Assembly: GCA_964556885.1 (NCBI GenBank)
Contig: CAZKYP010000162.1
Coordinates: 1 to 7,327 of the forward strand
Direction: 5' to 3'
DNA: 7,327 nucleotides
Source: CAZKYP01 sp964556885
GTDB taxonomy: Bacteria; Planctomycetota; Phycisphaerae; Sedimentisphaerales; Anaerobacaceae
This document shows, piece after piece, positions 1 through 6,205 of this stretch. Positions within the stretch are counted from its first letter, which is position 1, and each line of letters starts with the position of its first letter. The position numbers and the translations under genes were made by a program. The notes beneath the pieces are model-generated. The model did no database searches. It saw nothing but the letters and a program-made list of their open reading frames with translations, and was not told where the DNA came from.

Positions 1-112
1 GCATTTTTTCATCTTTTAAATCTGCCTGTGCGGCATGAAGGATATTCGAGGTTCCAAGATAGAAACTGCCGGCTAAGCCGCCTGCGACTTTCAGAAACGT
101 TCTGCGCTTCAT
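1..112 (-). CDS. N-terminal fragment of a Tat-exported protein (cut by window edge)
   Basis: Reading the minus strand from the ATG at 112-110, 37 codons are visible before the edge. The protein begins MKRRTFLKVAGG, continues with a Gly/Ala-rich hydrophobic stretch, and has a likely cleavage region ILHAAQA followed by charged residues (DLKDEK). The RRTFLK motif at residues 3-8 matches the twin-arginine signal RRxFLK, so the protein should be exported folded by the Tat system. A strong ribosome binding site (AGAAGGGGG, about 118-126 on the minus strand) sits 5 bases before the ATG and fixes the start. In planctomycetes such leaders are common on Gfo/Idh/MocA oxidoreductases, sulfatases and similar enzymes, but no mature domain is visible here, so no function can be assigned. 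The gene is divergent from the PEP-CTERM gene. Confidence 0.85.
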   Translation of the reverse strand, partial: MKRRTFLKVAGGLAGSFYLGTSNILHAAQADLKDEKM

Positions 113-131
113 GATTACCCCCTTCTTTAGG

Positions 132-160
132 TATAAATATTCATGTTGTTTTGTTGTCAA
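132..160 (-). promoter_or_regulatory. Candidate promoter for the Tat-signal gene
   Basis: On the minus strand a perfect -35 TTGACA (155-160) is followed, after 17 bases, by a weak -10 TTTATA (132-137). Transcription would start near 125, leaving a leader of only about a dozen bases, just enough for the ribosome binding site. The perfect -35 and correct spacing support the call. The poor -10 and the very short leader are the weak points. Confidence 0.4.
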
Positions 161-283
161 AAGGTTTATTTTACAGGTTAATACCACCCACTTGCAAGTT
201 TTGTTCTGCGATTTATTTTTGACTGGATTACATTAAAAATTACAAAAAAAGCAGAAAACACCTGTTTTTTTTAGGATTTTCCA

Positions 284-313
284 TTGACAATTCCCCTTGT
301 TTTCATGTATAAT
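284..313 (+). promoter_or_regulatory. Near-consensus sigma-70-type promoter for the PEP-CTERM propeller gene
   Basis: TTGACA (284-289) and TATAAT (308-313) are both perfect consensus hexamers, separated by 18 bases. The sequence just upstream (about 228-275) is rich in A and T runs, as expected for an UP element. Transcription would start near 320, giving a leader of about 110 bases before the ATG at 432. The rest of the 113-283 intergenic stretch is AT-rich and shows no gene. Its only notable element is the 10-base palindrome ACTTGCAAGT at 190-199. Confidence 0.75.
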
Positions 314-319
314 TTATGA

Positions 320-431
320 ATTAATAGGAGGAAAGTGTAAATATACAACCTTTAATACATTGTCCTCAAACTGTCCTCTTTTAAGGAGAGTCTATTGGGA
401 GGATGGTTTGAGAAACGGAAGGAGAGGTAAG
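320..431 (+). promoter_or_regulatory. Long purine-rich 5' leader with several Shine-Dalgarno-like sites
   Basis: The leader holds four SD-like purine tracts: AGGAGG (326-331), AAGGAG (383-388), GGGAGG (397-402) and GGAAGGAGAGG (417-427). Only the last is correctly spaced for the ATG at 432. The first is followed by GTG TAA, an immediate start-stop. The second is 6 bases before a TTG that opens an 11-codon frame (395-430, MGGWFEKRKER) ending one base before the real ATG. Two copies of TGTCCTC (361-367 and 372-378) could pair with the purine tracts. For example CCTCTT at 375-380 is complementary, with one wobble, to GAGAGG at 422-427. The sequence elements are visible; any regulatory role is inferred. 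Confidence 0.35.
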
Positions 432-1412
432 ATGAAAAGATGTTCAATTCTTTTTTTAGCGGTAGTGTTTTGCCTCTGCGCCTCACAGGCAAAAGCAGAC
501 TGGACAATTACACAATTGACAAACAACGACACTGATGATTTGAGCCCAGCTATTTCAGGAACTAATGTGGTTTGGTTGCAATATGACGGTTCTGACTACG
601 AAGTCTATAGTAACTTTGCCGGTCAGTTATCCAACAATAGTGTTAATGATTCAAGGCCTCGTATATCAGGAACAAATGTAGTCTGGAGTGCATATGATGG
701 TTCTGACACTGAGGTCTACACAAATTTTGTCGGACAGTTGACAAATAACAGTTTTGATGATAATCACCCTGATATCTCAGGTACGAATGTCGTGTGGTGG
801 TATTGGGATGGCTCAGATGACGGGATCAACAGTAATTACGCAGGTGTATTGGACAGTCTTGATTCAAGCGTCGAAAATCCCGCAATCTCAGGCACAAACG
901 TAGTTTGGCAAGTCTATGCTACTCCTTTTCCTTATGATCCCGAGATATATACCACTTTCAGTGGGATGCTGACTAATAATACTGAATATGATAAGTACCC
1001 TGATATCTCAGGTACGAATGTTGTATGGGAACAAGGTTTTGGCGATGATTGCGAGATTTACAGTAACTTCGCCGGGAGGTTAACTAATAATAGCACATCT
1101 GACAGACTCCCTGCCATATCAGAAACAAATGTGGTGTGGCAACACTGGGATGGTTCAGATTGGGAAATTTACAGTAATTTTGGAGGACAATTAACTGACA
1201 ATGACTATGACGACCTTTATCAGGATATCTCCGGTACGAACATTGTATGGCGTGGTTGGGATGGTCATGACACAGAAATCTACATGGCGACTTGGACACC
1301 TGATGATATTCCTCCTGATTCTACTAATGTCATTCCGGCACCGGGGGCTTTGTTACTTGGCAGTATCGGTGTTGGGATTGTTGGTTGGTTTAGAAGACGC
1401 AGAACGATATAA
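432..1412 (+). CDS. Secreted seven-bladed beta-propeller (TolB/PD40-like repeats) with PEP-CTERM anchor
   Basis: The ATG at 432 is preceded by GGAAGGAGAGG and opens a 326-residue protein. An upstream TTG at 297 extends the same frame but lies inside the promoter and would bury the signal peptide. Residues 1-22 are a Sec signal peptide ending AKA/D. Residues 24-288 contain seven repeats starting ISGTNVVW at residues 41, 78, 115, 152, 192, 229 and 266, each 37 residues long except the fourth (40). Each repeat runs ISGTNVVW, an aromatic-DGSD segment, (E)IYSNF, then GQLTNN and an acidic turn. The pattern resembles TolB/PD40-like surface propellers. Residues about 300-326 form a PEP-CTERM signal: VIPAPGALLLGSIG, a hydrophobic helix, then RRRR. 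In that system an exosortase processes the tail at the membrane. The protein is therefore probably exported and displayed or released. No catalytic residues are evident, and ligand or partner is unknown. Divergent from the Tat gene and closed by its own terminator, it looks monocistronic. Confidence 0.85.
   Translation: MKRCSILFLAVVFCLCASQAKADWTITQLTNNDTDDLSPAISGTNVVWLQYDGSDYEVYSNFAGQLSNNSVNDSRPRISGTNVVWSAYDGSDTEVYTNFVGQLTNNSFDDNHPDISGTNVVWWYWDGSDDGINSNYAGVLDSLDSSVENPAISGTNVVWQVYATPFPYDPEIYTTFSGMLTNNTEYDKYPDISGTNVVWEQGFGDDCEIYSNFAGRLTNNSTSDRLPAISETNVVWQHWDGSDWEIYSNFGGQLTDNDYDDLYQDISGTNIVWRGWDGHDTEIYMATWTPDDIPPDSTNVIPAPGALLLGSIGVGIVGWFRRRRTI
552..1295 (+). repeat. Seven tandem coding repeats (111 bp; the fourth is 120 bp)
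   Basis: Repeat units begin at 552, 663, 774, 885, 1005, 1116 and 1227. The last is truncated after EIYMATW. At protein level the ISGTNVVW core is identical in five units, with single changes in the sixth (ISETNVVW) and seventh (ISGTNIVW). At DNA level the codons for this core vary widely at third positions, so most copies have diverged under protein-level selection. The exception is units 3 and 5, which share 25 identical bases (766-790 and 997-1021). Confidence 0.9.
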
Positions 1413-1439
1413 TTTGATTTGATAAGTTAGAATTTCATA

Positions 1440-1475
1440 GGGCCGCAATTACATGATTGCGGCCCTTTCTCGTTG
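1440..1475 (+). terminator. Rho-independent terminator after the PEP-CTERM gene
   Basis: A perfect 10-bp GC-rich stem, GGGCCGCAAT (1440-1449) with ATTGCGGCCC (1456-1465), encloses a 6-base loop TACATG and is followed by TTTCTCGTT. It lies 27 bases after the stop codon at 1412. The hairpin also lies about 37 bases beyond the end of the convergent VOC gene and may help end that operon, though the minus-strand side lacks a clear U-run. Confidence 0.85.
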
Positions 1476-1502
1476 CTATGACAGTTATTCAAAACTGAGA
1501 AT

Positions 1503-1904
1503 CTATGTTGTTTCGGGCTTTTTGGTGTAGGTGATGGCCGAGAGTTTGGCTCCCTGTGGGTCTTCGAAGACGCAGAATCGCATATCGGGCAAGTCGGTCG
1601 GGGGAACCAGTATTTTGCCGCCTAATTTCTTTACCTTTTCTGCTATTGCATCGACGTTATCGACGGTGACATAGGCGCCCCAGTGGTTTGGGGCCTGCGG
1701 CGGGACCATAGGCGGCATTTTCATCATACCACCGACCGCCCGACCATCGGCTTTCAAGACCGTATAGCTGCCGCCTTCCATCGGCATATCCTCCATCGTC
1801 CAGCCGATGAGTTCCTTATAAAACTTTTTCGAGCCTTCCACGTCCCTCGTGAGCAGCTCGCACCAGCTAAAATCGCCGTGAGTATTGAATCTGTTATCTG
1901 ACAT
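1503..1904 (-). CDS. VOC superfamily (glyoxalase/bleomycin-resistance-like) protein
   Basis: This is a single-module, 133-residue member of the vicinal oxygen chelate fold, a typical length for one module. The N-terminal half shows the usual opening strand and helix, GDFSWCELLTRDVEGSKKFY followed by ELIGW (residues 10-35). The C-terminal half shows VDNVDAIAEKVKKLGGKIL (81-99) and the closing strand VFEDPQGAKLSAI (112-124). The overall pattern is closest to the proteins annotated as VOC family or Cfp30B-like. These rarely have a known substrate, so no reaction is assigned. It starts at the ATG at 1904, preceded by AAAAAGGAA inside the 15-base gap after the GH31 stop codon. This tight spacing implies co-transcription, and probably coupled translation, with the glycosidase. 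A cytoplasmic location is expected because no signal peptide is present, in contrast to its lipoprotein neighbour. Confidence 0.85.
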   Translation of the reverse strand: MSDNRFNTHGDFSWCELLTRDVEGSKKFYKELIGWTMEDMPMEGGSYTVLKADGRAVGGMMKMPPMVPPQAPNHWGAYVTVDNVDAIAEKVKKLGGKILVPPTDLPDMRFCVFEDPQGAKLSAITYTKKPETT

Positions 1905-1919
1905 AATTAATTCCTTTTT

Positions 1920-4763
1920 CTATCTTTCGATTACTATTTCCTGTCCGTCGTATGGCACTGTAATATCGGCCGGAGTATCGAGGTTAAAAGCGATTGGATT
2001 GTCCTTATCCACCCAGACGACCTCGAAGGTCCGCTCTGCCAACATTCCGGGAAACTCACCGGTACGAGCGCCGACAGTAAGCGAGCGGGACTCCTCGTCA
2101 TAAACGAATGGAATTGTGCTGAAGGCCCCGTTCTCATAATTATTGTTGATGTTTTCATCTTCGTATAACGTGAACCGACCGTTCGAGCCGGTATAAACAT
2201 AAAGGCGGATCGGGTCGGCCGGTTTTTCCGTTGAGTATTGAATGTCCGGGCCGAATGGAATAATCGAGCCTTCCCTGACGTAAATCGGGATATTACTATA
2301 AGGTGCATCTGCGTATACGATTAGGCCGCCCTCGATGTACTTGCCCGATTTGAAATCATACCAGCCAGTGCCCGCTGGCAGGTAAACATCCCTTGTCCTT
2401 GCCTTGTATTCCGTCACCGGATTAATCAGCAGTGCCGGTCCGAACATGAACTGATCGCCGATATTCAGTACATTTTTGTCCTGTCCGAAATCCATAACCA
2501 GCGCCCGCATAATCGTATAATCGTTGTGCGTAACCATGCCGGCCAGTGAATAGATATACGGCATAAGGCGATAACGCAGCTTGTCGCAAGCGAGCATCGT
2601 TTGATATGCAATGTGTTCTTCGGGAGCGATGTTGAACATTTCACGATACGGGAACTGACCGTGCACGCGGAACAGCGGGCAGAACGTGCCGAACTGGAAC
2701 CAGCGTGTGTTCATTTCACGCCATTCCTCCAAATCTCCGGGATTGACATCGCGCTCGAAACGCGGCTCAACGGCAAAGCCGCCAATGTCCATCGTCCAGT
2801 ATGGGATTCCGGACAGGCAGAAGTTCAGACCGGCGGAAATCTGCGCCTTCAGGTCGTACCACCGCGTGGCAACGTCGCCGCTCCAGGTTGCCGCCGAGTA
2901 TCTTTGCTGTCCTGCGTATGCCGAGCGAGTCAGGATAAAGACCCGCTGATCGGGATTGGCTTGGCGCTGGCCTTCGTAGATGCCTTTGGCGTTCATCAGC
3001 GAATACGTGTTGCGATATCGTGCCGTTGTCCCCAGTGCGGTCGGGCCGATGCGCAGCCGCAGTTCCTTTTCCGATAGATTCGACTGGATGTCCGGCTCGG
3101 TCGCGTCCAGCCACCATGCATCAAATCCCTTACTGAACAGTTTTTCCTTTATCTGTTCCCAGAACAGATCGCGCGCGCCCTCGCTATATGGATCGTAGAA
3201 GGTCGAGACGTATCCCGGCCCGACCCAGTCTTTTTGCTCTTTTTCGACGTTTCTGGTATACAGCCAGCTTTTGGAATTGAACTTATCGTAATTTTTCGTG
3301 CCGACATAGAACTTGGGCCAGACGGAAATCATAATGCGGGTATTCAGGTCTTCGTGAAGCTCTTTAACCATACCGTTCGGGTCAGGATATCGTTTAGGGT
3401 CGAAATCGTGGTCGCCCCACTTGTCTTCCGGCCAGTAGAACCAGTCCTGCACGATATTATCGAGAGGTATCATACGCTTTCGGAATTCCTTGACTACCGA
3501 TAGCAACTGCTCCTGCGTCTGGTAGCGTTCGCGGCACTGCCAGAAGCCCATCGCCCATTTGGGCATCATCGGGGCCTTGCCGGTTATCTGCCGGTAGCCC
3601 TTGATAATCTCGTCCGCGTTTTCACCGTATATGAAATAGTAATCGATTTGGTCGCCGACTTCCGAATAGAGTGACAGCGTGTTTTTGTTCTCCGGCCTGT
3701 CTGGAGTCAGGTATCTTAAACCAATATAGCCGCCGTTCGACGACCATTCTATTTTGATCGGGTAACGTTGTCCGGCCTCCATATTTAGTGACAAGATATG
3801 CGTCCAGGGACACCAGTTTTGCCGCCATGAGTCGACTAAAAGCTCACCGTTGAGCCAGAGTTTGGCGTAGTGGGAACTGTAGAACCTGAACGTATGGACC
3901 CCGGTCTGGTCGGACTGAATCCAGCCTTCCCATCGCACGCTGCCGAGGTTCACATCGAATCCCTGTGGGAAGCCGCCCTGCGTTTCCATCGATTCATGCG
4001 CGATAGTCGATTCTCGGTTGATGACAAGTGACCTGCGGAAATCCGAGTTATAGAAATACTCCGCCGACAATCCGCCTATGACGCCATTTTTATCATACAT
4101 TGTCAAAGAAGAAATCGGCTGGTATTCACGGATGTCACCGAATTTGGTCTGTGAATTGTTGTCCCAGAGGATTCCGTAGTTTTTGCTTGAAACCAAAAAC
4201 GGCACAACCGCCACCATATTATACTGCAGGAGATCGACATTATGTCCCTTGTAATTCATTATGTCGTTTTGATGCTGGCCCAGACCGTAGAACGCCTCGT
4301 CCTCGGGTGAGTTGAAAACCTGCTGGATATGGTATGTCTTTTCTCCCATCACTTCGGCCGGGGTGATAATCTTGCCGTCTTTCTTTCGTTCCTGCAGGAT
4401 GGGCCTGCCCTTTTTGTCATAGAAAGTGACCAGCCCGGTTTTGGTAGAGACCTTGGCAGTTAACTTGTTCGTGGAGATAATGACGTCATCACCTTGTTTT
4501 TTCGCGGTATATTCCACTTGCGGCCGGGCCGTATCCGGAACTATCAGGCTTTTTCTCGATGAAAAATCTTCCTGTGGAGATGCAACGACATGGACGATAT
4601 TGTCGGCGCATACCTGGATTCTCATCATCCTGGCGTCCGTTTCATTTTGTTTTTTCAGCTCTATGACAACATCGCCCGCCGGGTCTTTCGAGGCAGGACC
4701 GGAGCAGCCGCTAAACAGAATCGCCGATAAGACAAACAGCAATTGAAATTGTCTGATAGTCAT
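1920..4763 (-). CDS. GH31 glycoside hydrolase with PA14 insert, lipoprotein (probable alpha-xylosidase)
   Basis: The protein has 947 residues. Residues 1-20 are a lipoprotein signal with lipobox LFSGC, Cys20 being the anchor. Residues about 30-225 form the N-terminal beta-sandwich. A PA14 domain is inserted at about 228-355 (GLSAEYFYN, VRWEGWIQSDQTGVHTF, AKLWLNGELL). The (beta/alpha)8 barrel starts near APMMPKWAMGFWQCRERY (397-414). The nucleophile is D553 in WWLDATEPD and the acid/base is D630 in WSGD. Other active-site segments are VQDWFYW (438-444), R613 in LTRSAYAG and H701 in FRVHG. C-terminal beta domains follow, ending in a DUF5110-like region (about 838-925). GH31 enzymes with an internal PA14 domain include xyloglucan alpha-xylosidases such as Cellvibrio Xyl31A, so removal of xylose from xyloglucan oligosaccharides is the best guess. 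Alpha-glucosidase or transglucosylase activity is not excluded. GAAAGGGCG lies just before the ATG at 4763. It heads a two-gene operon with the VOC gene. Confidence 0.93.
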   Translation of the reverse strand: MTIRQFQLLFVLSAILFSGCSGPASKDPAGDVVIELKKQNETDARMMRIQVCADNIVHVVASPQEDFSSRKSLIVPDTARPQVEYTAKKQGDDVIISTNKLTAKVSTKTGLVTFYDKKGRPILQERKKDGKIITPAEVMGEKTYHIQQVFNSPEDEAFYGLGQHQNDIMNYKGHNVDLLQYNMVAVVPFLVSSKNYGILWDNNSQTKFGDIREYQPISSLTMYDKNGVIGGLSAEYFYNSDFRRSLVINRESTIAHESMETQGGFPQGFDVNLGSVRWEGWIQSDQTGVHTFRFYSSHYAKLWLNGELLVDSWRQNWCPWTHILSLNMEAGQRYPIKIEWSSNGGYIGLRYLTPDRPENKNTLSLYSEVGDQIDYYFIYGENADEIIKGYRQITGKAPMMPKWAMGFWQCRERYQTQEQLLSVVKEFRKRMIPLDNIVQDWFYWPEDKWGDHDFDPKRYPDPNGMVKELHEDLNTRIMISVWPKFYVGTKNYDKFNSKSWLYTRNVEKEQKDWVGPGYVSTFYDPYSEGARDLFWEQIKEKLFSKGFDAWWLDATEPDIQSNLSEKELRLRIGPTALGTTARYRNTYSLMNAKGIYEGQRQANPDQRVFILTRSAYAGQQRYSAATWSGDVATRWYDLKAQISAGLNFCLSGIPYWTMDIGGFAVEPRFERDVNPGDLEEWREMNTRWFQFGTFCPLFRVHGQFPYREMFNIAPEEHIAYQTMLACDKLRYRLMPYIYSLAGMVTHNDYTIMRALVMDFGQDKNVLNIGDQFMFGPALLINPVTEYKARTRDVYLPAGTGWYDFKSGKYIEGGLIVYADAPYSNIPIYVREGSIIPFGPDIQYSTEKPADPIRLYVYTGSNGRFTLYEDENINNNYENGAFSTIPFVYDEESRSLTVGARTGEFPGMLAERTFEVVWVDKDNPIAFNLDTPADITVPYDGQEIVIER

Positions 4764-5075
4764 ACTATCGCCCTTTCAAATTATCATATGATTTTATCTC
4801 TTAGAATCACTATATAATGGCCCTTGTTTTCGAATAAGGCAAGAAAAAACCACAATAACCAGCAACAAAAGCGAATTTAAATAGCCTATATCTTCAATTT
4901 TGATGCAGTGCGATGAGATTTAGTATGGCCGGTACTGTTCACGAATGAACGTGCGTAATATAGGATTTCGAAAATCCGGCTTACCAATCTGCACGGATCC
5001 GGTCATTCCATCCAGAACAACATTTATCACATATTTTCAGATTCTCTTCACACCTACAGGCAACACAATTTGCAC
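4764..5075. other. Divergent intergenic region between GH31 and efp
   Basis: No coding region is visible here. For the GH31 side I could not find a -35/-10 pair with good spacing. The minus strand has a TATA-like patch (TATATA, about 4811-4816) but no matching -35. Two small inverted repeats are present: GTTCA-CGAA-TGAAC at 4937-4950 and GGATTT-CGA-AAATCC around 4963-4977. Either could be a regulator site or a minor hairpin, and neither is strong enough to name. Confidence 0.4.
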
Positions 5076-5104
5076 TTGACATAAACAATCGCACGGATTA
5101 TAAG
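5076..5104 (+). promoter_or_regulatory. Sigma-70-type promoter for efp
   Basis: A perfect -35 TTGACA (5076-5081) is followed after exactly 17 bases by TATAAG (5099-5104), one base from consensus. Transcription would begin near 5111, leaving a leader of about 80 bases before the efp start. The leader holds an imperfect hairpin (5123-5149) followed by a T-rich stretch. Confidence 0.75.
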
Positions 5105-5193
5105 TATTACACTTTTTTGCAGACCGGACGTTGATTCGATAACCTCGGTTTTAGTGTTTTCTGGAATGGTTTTTATAGACAAAGGAGACAAGT

Positions 5194-5751
5194 GTGAAGG
5201 CAAGTGATATACGGCCGGGCATGGCCGTTACTTCGGATGGCGATTTGTTTGTTTGTATTCAGGCAACTCATGTCACCCCGGGGAACCTTCGAGCGTTCGT
5301 ACAGGCCAAGCTCAGAAGGGTGTCCGACGGCGTATTGTTTGATAAACGCCTGCGCTCAACCGAGGAAATCGAGCAGGCATACCTTGACCGGCGAGATATG
5401 GAATACCTGTACTCGGACAACACCGGCCATATCCTGATGGACGTCCATTCATACGACCAGATAACCGTATCCGATGAGCTTATCGGCGATGCAATAAAAT
5501 TCTTCCGGCCCAACACCACAGTAATAACATTACAGCACGAAGGCAAAATAGTGGTTATCGAGCTGCCGAAGTCGGTGGACCTGACCGTCATAGAAACCAA
5601 TCCCGTTTCCAAAGGCGCGACGGCCACCAATCAGCTCAAAGAAGCTACCCTGGAGACCGGTCTGAAGACCCGCGTTCCGCCCTTTATCGAAATAGGCGAA
5701 ATCGTCCGCATTAGCACCGACGACGGCTCATATATATCAAGGGCGAAATAG
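5194..5751 (+). CDS. efp: Translation elongation factor P, with Asn at the usual modification site
   Basis: EF-P binds ribosomes stalled at polyproline stretches and promotes peptide bond formation. This 185-residue protein has the normal family length and three beta-barrel domains: an N-terminal KOW-like domain (about 1-62), a central OB domain (about 65-127) and a C-terminal OB domain (about 130-185). Family hallmarks include RPGM near the start, AKLRRV (38-43), EYLYSDN, PPFIEIGEIVRISTDDGSYISR and the ending RAK. The start is GTG at 5194, chosen because AAAGGAG (5181-5187) lies 6 bases before it and the protein then begins in the canonical KASDIRPG. The tip loop of domain I reads TPGNLRAF (28-35). 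Aligned without gaps to E. coli KPGKGQAF, residue 31 is Asn in place of Lys34, and no Arg stands where Arg32 is rhamnosylated in Pseudomonas. Its own consensus promoter lies upstream. The carbonic-anhydrase-like gene follows 64 bases downstream and may be co-transcribed. Confidence 0.95.
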   Translation: MKASDIRPGMAVTSDGDLFVCIQATHVTPGNLRAFVQAKLRRVSDGVLFDKRLRSTEEIEQAYLDRRDMEYLYSDNTGHILMDVHSYDQITVSDELIGDAIKFFRPNTTVITLQHEGKIVVIELPKSVDLTVIETNPVSKGATATNQLKEATLETGLKTRVPPFIEIGEIVRISTDDGSYISRAK

Positions 5752-5791
5752 TTTCATACAACTGATCTCATTTCAAGACACCGGATATGCT

Positions 5792-5819
5792 ATGTTTCAG
5801 TGAAAGGTTGCTGAAATGT
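5792..5819 (+). other. Hairpin presenting the ribosome binding site of the carbonic-anhydrase-like gene
   Basis: TTTCAG (5795-5800) pairs with CTGAAA (5811-5816), extendable by two G-T wobbles and one A-T pair. The 10-base loop TGAAAGGTTG displays the Shine-Dalgarno sequence, and the start codon lies in the stem base. The pairing is visible in the sequence, but any effect on translation is inferred. Confidence 0.3.
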
Positions 5820-6190
5820 CATTTTGTACTGCGATAAACTGTATGGACGGCAGGACACAACTGCCGGTCAATGAATATCTACGCGAATTGTTACATACAG
5901 ATTATGTCGATACGATAACTGAGGCCGGTCCGGTCCTGATTCTGGCTGAGCAGCAGGATTCCCCGCCGGCACAGTCGATTCTCAATCGAATCGATATCTC
6001 GGTCGGCAAACACAAATCAAAGACCATCGCGATAGTCGCTCACTACGATTGCGCCGGCAATCCTCTCGATAAAGACAGACAACTTGAACAGCTTTCAAAA
6101 GCAACACAGTGGCTTTCGGAAAAATATCCGGATGTAAAGGTGCTCGGACTTTGGGTCGATTCGGACTGGATGGTGACTAAAGTCTTTTAG
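5816..6190 (+). CDS. Short beta-carbonic-anhydrase-like zinc protein
   Basis: The protein has 124 residues, clearly shorter than ordinary beta-carbonic anhydrases (about 180-220). It nonetheless keeps the full metal and catalytic signature: C9-x-D11-x-R13 in NCMDGR and H76-x-x-C79 in AHYDCAGNP. In beta-carbonic anhydrases two Cys and one His bind zinc, while the Asp-Arg pair gates the active site. The spacing between the two motifs (67 residues) is close to that of the classical enzymes. The missing length corresponds to N-terminal helices and C-terminal extensions. This matches the group of small putative carbonic anhydrases (the Pro_CA_2-type family), for which CO2 hydration is plausible but largely untested. 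No signal peptide is visible, so it should be cytoplasmic. The ATG at 5816 has GAAAGG (5802-5807) 8 bases upstream. It follows efp on the same strand and converges with the serine hydrolase gene, 15 bases from its stop. Confidence 0.75.
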   Translation: MSFCTAINCMDGRTQLPVNEYLRELLHTDYVDTITEAGPVLILAEQQDSPPAQSILNRIDISVGKHKSKTIAIVAHYDCAGNPLDKDRQLEQLSKATQWLSEKYPDVKVLGLWVDSDWMVTKVF

Positions 6191-6205
6191 CCCATCGCTT
6201 ATAAT

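Noticed and set aside
190..199. Perfect palindrome ACTTGCAAGT
   Set aside because: A 10-base palindrome is not rare in about 300 bases and it does not overlap either predicted promoter core.
297..431. Upstream extension of the PEP-CTERM gene to a TTG at 297
   Set aside because: The TTG lies inside the promoter spacer, the extension would precede and bury a clear signal peptide, and the ATG at 432 has a far better ribosome binding site.
432..497. Cysteines at residues 14 and 16 of the PEP-CTERM protein as a lipobox
   Set aside because: The context (VFCLCAS) lacks the small residues needed before a lipobox Cys, and a good signal peptidase I site AKA/D follows.
2601..3117. Open frames of 87-158 codons on both strands inside the GH31 gene
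   Set aside because: They overlap the conserved GH31 catalytic region, show no recognisable domain, and are shadows of a strongly supported gene.
4813..4818. Plus-strand TATAAT as a promoter -10
   Set aside because: No acceptable -35 lies 16-18 bases upstream, and efp already has a far better promoter at 5076-5104.
4991..5098. Direct repeat GCACGGAT at 4991-4998 and 5091-5098
   Set aside because: An 8-base match within about 430 bases is expected by chance, and one copy lies in the efp promoter spacer.
6191..6205. Possible shared terminator between the convergent genes
   Set aside because: The gap is only 15 bases and no GC-rich stem with a U-run is visible in or beside it.
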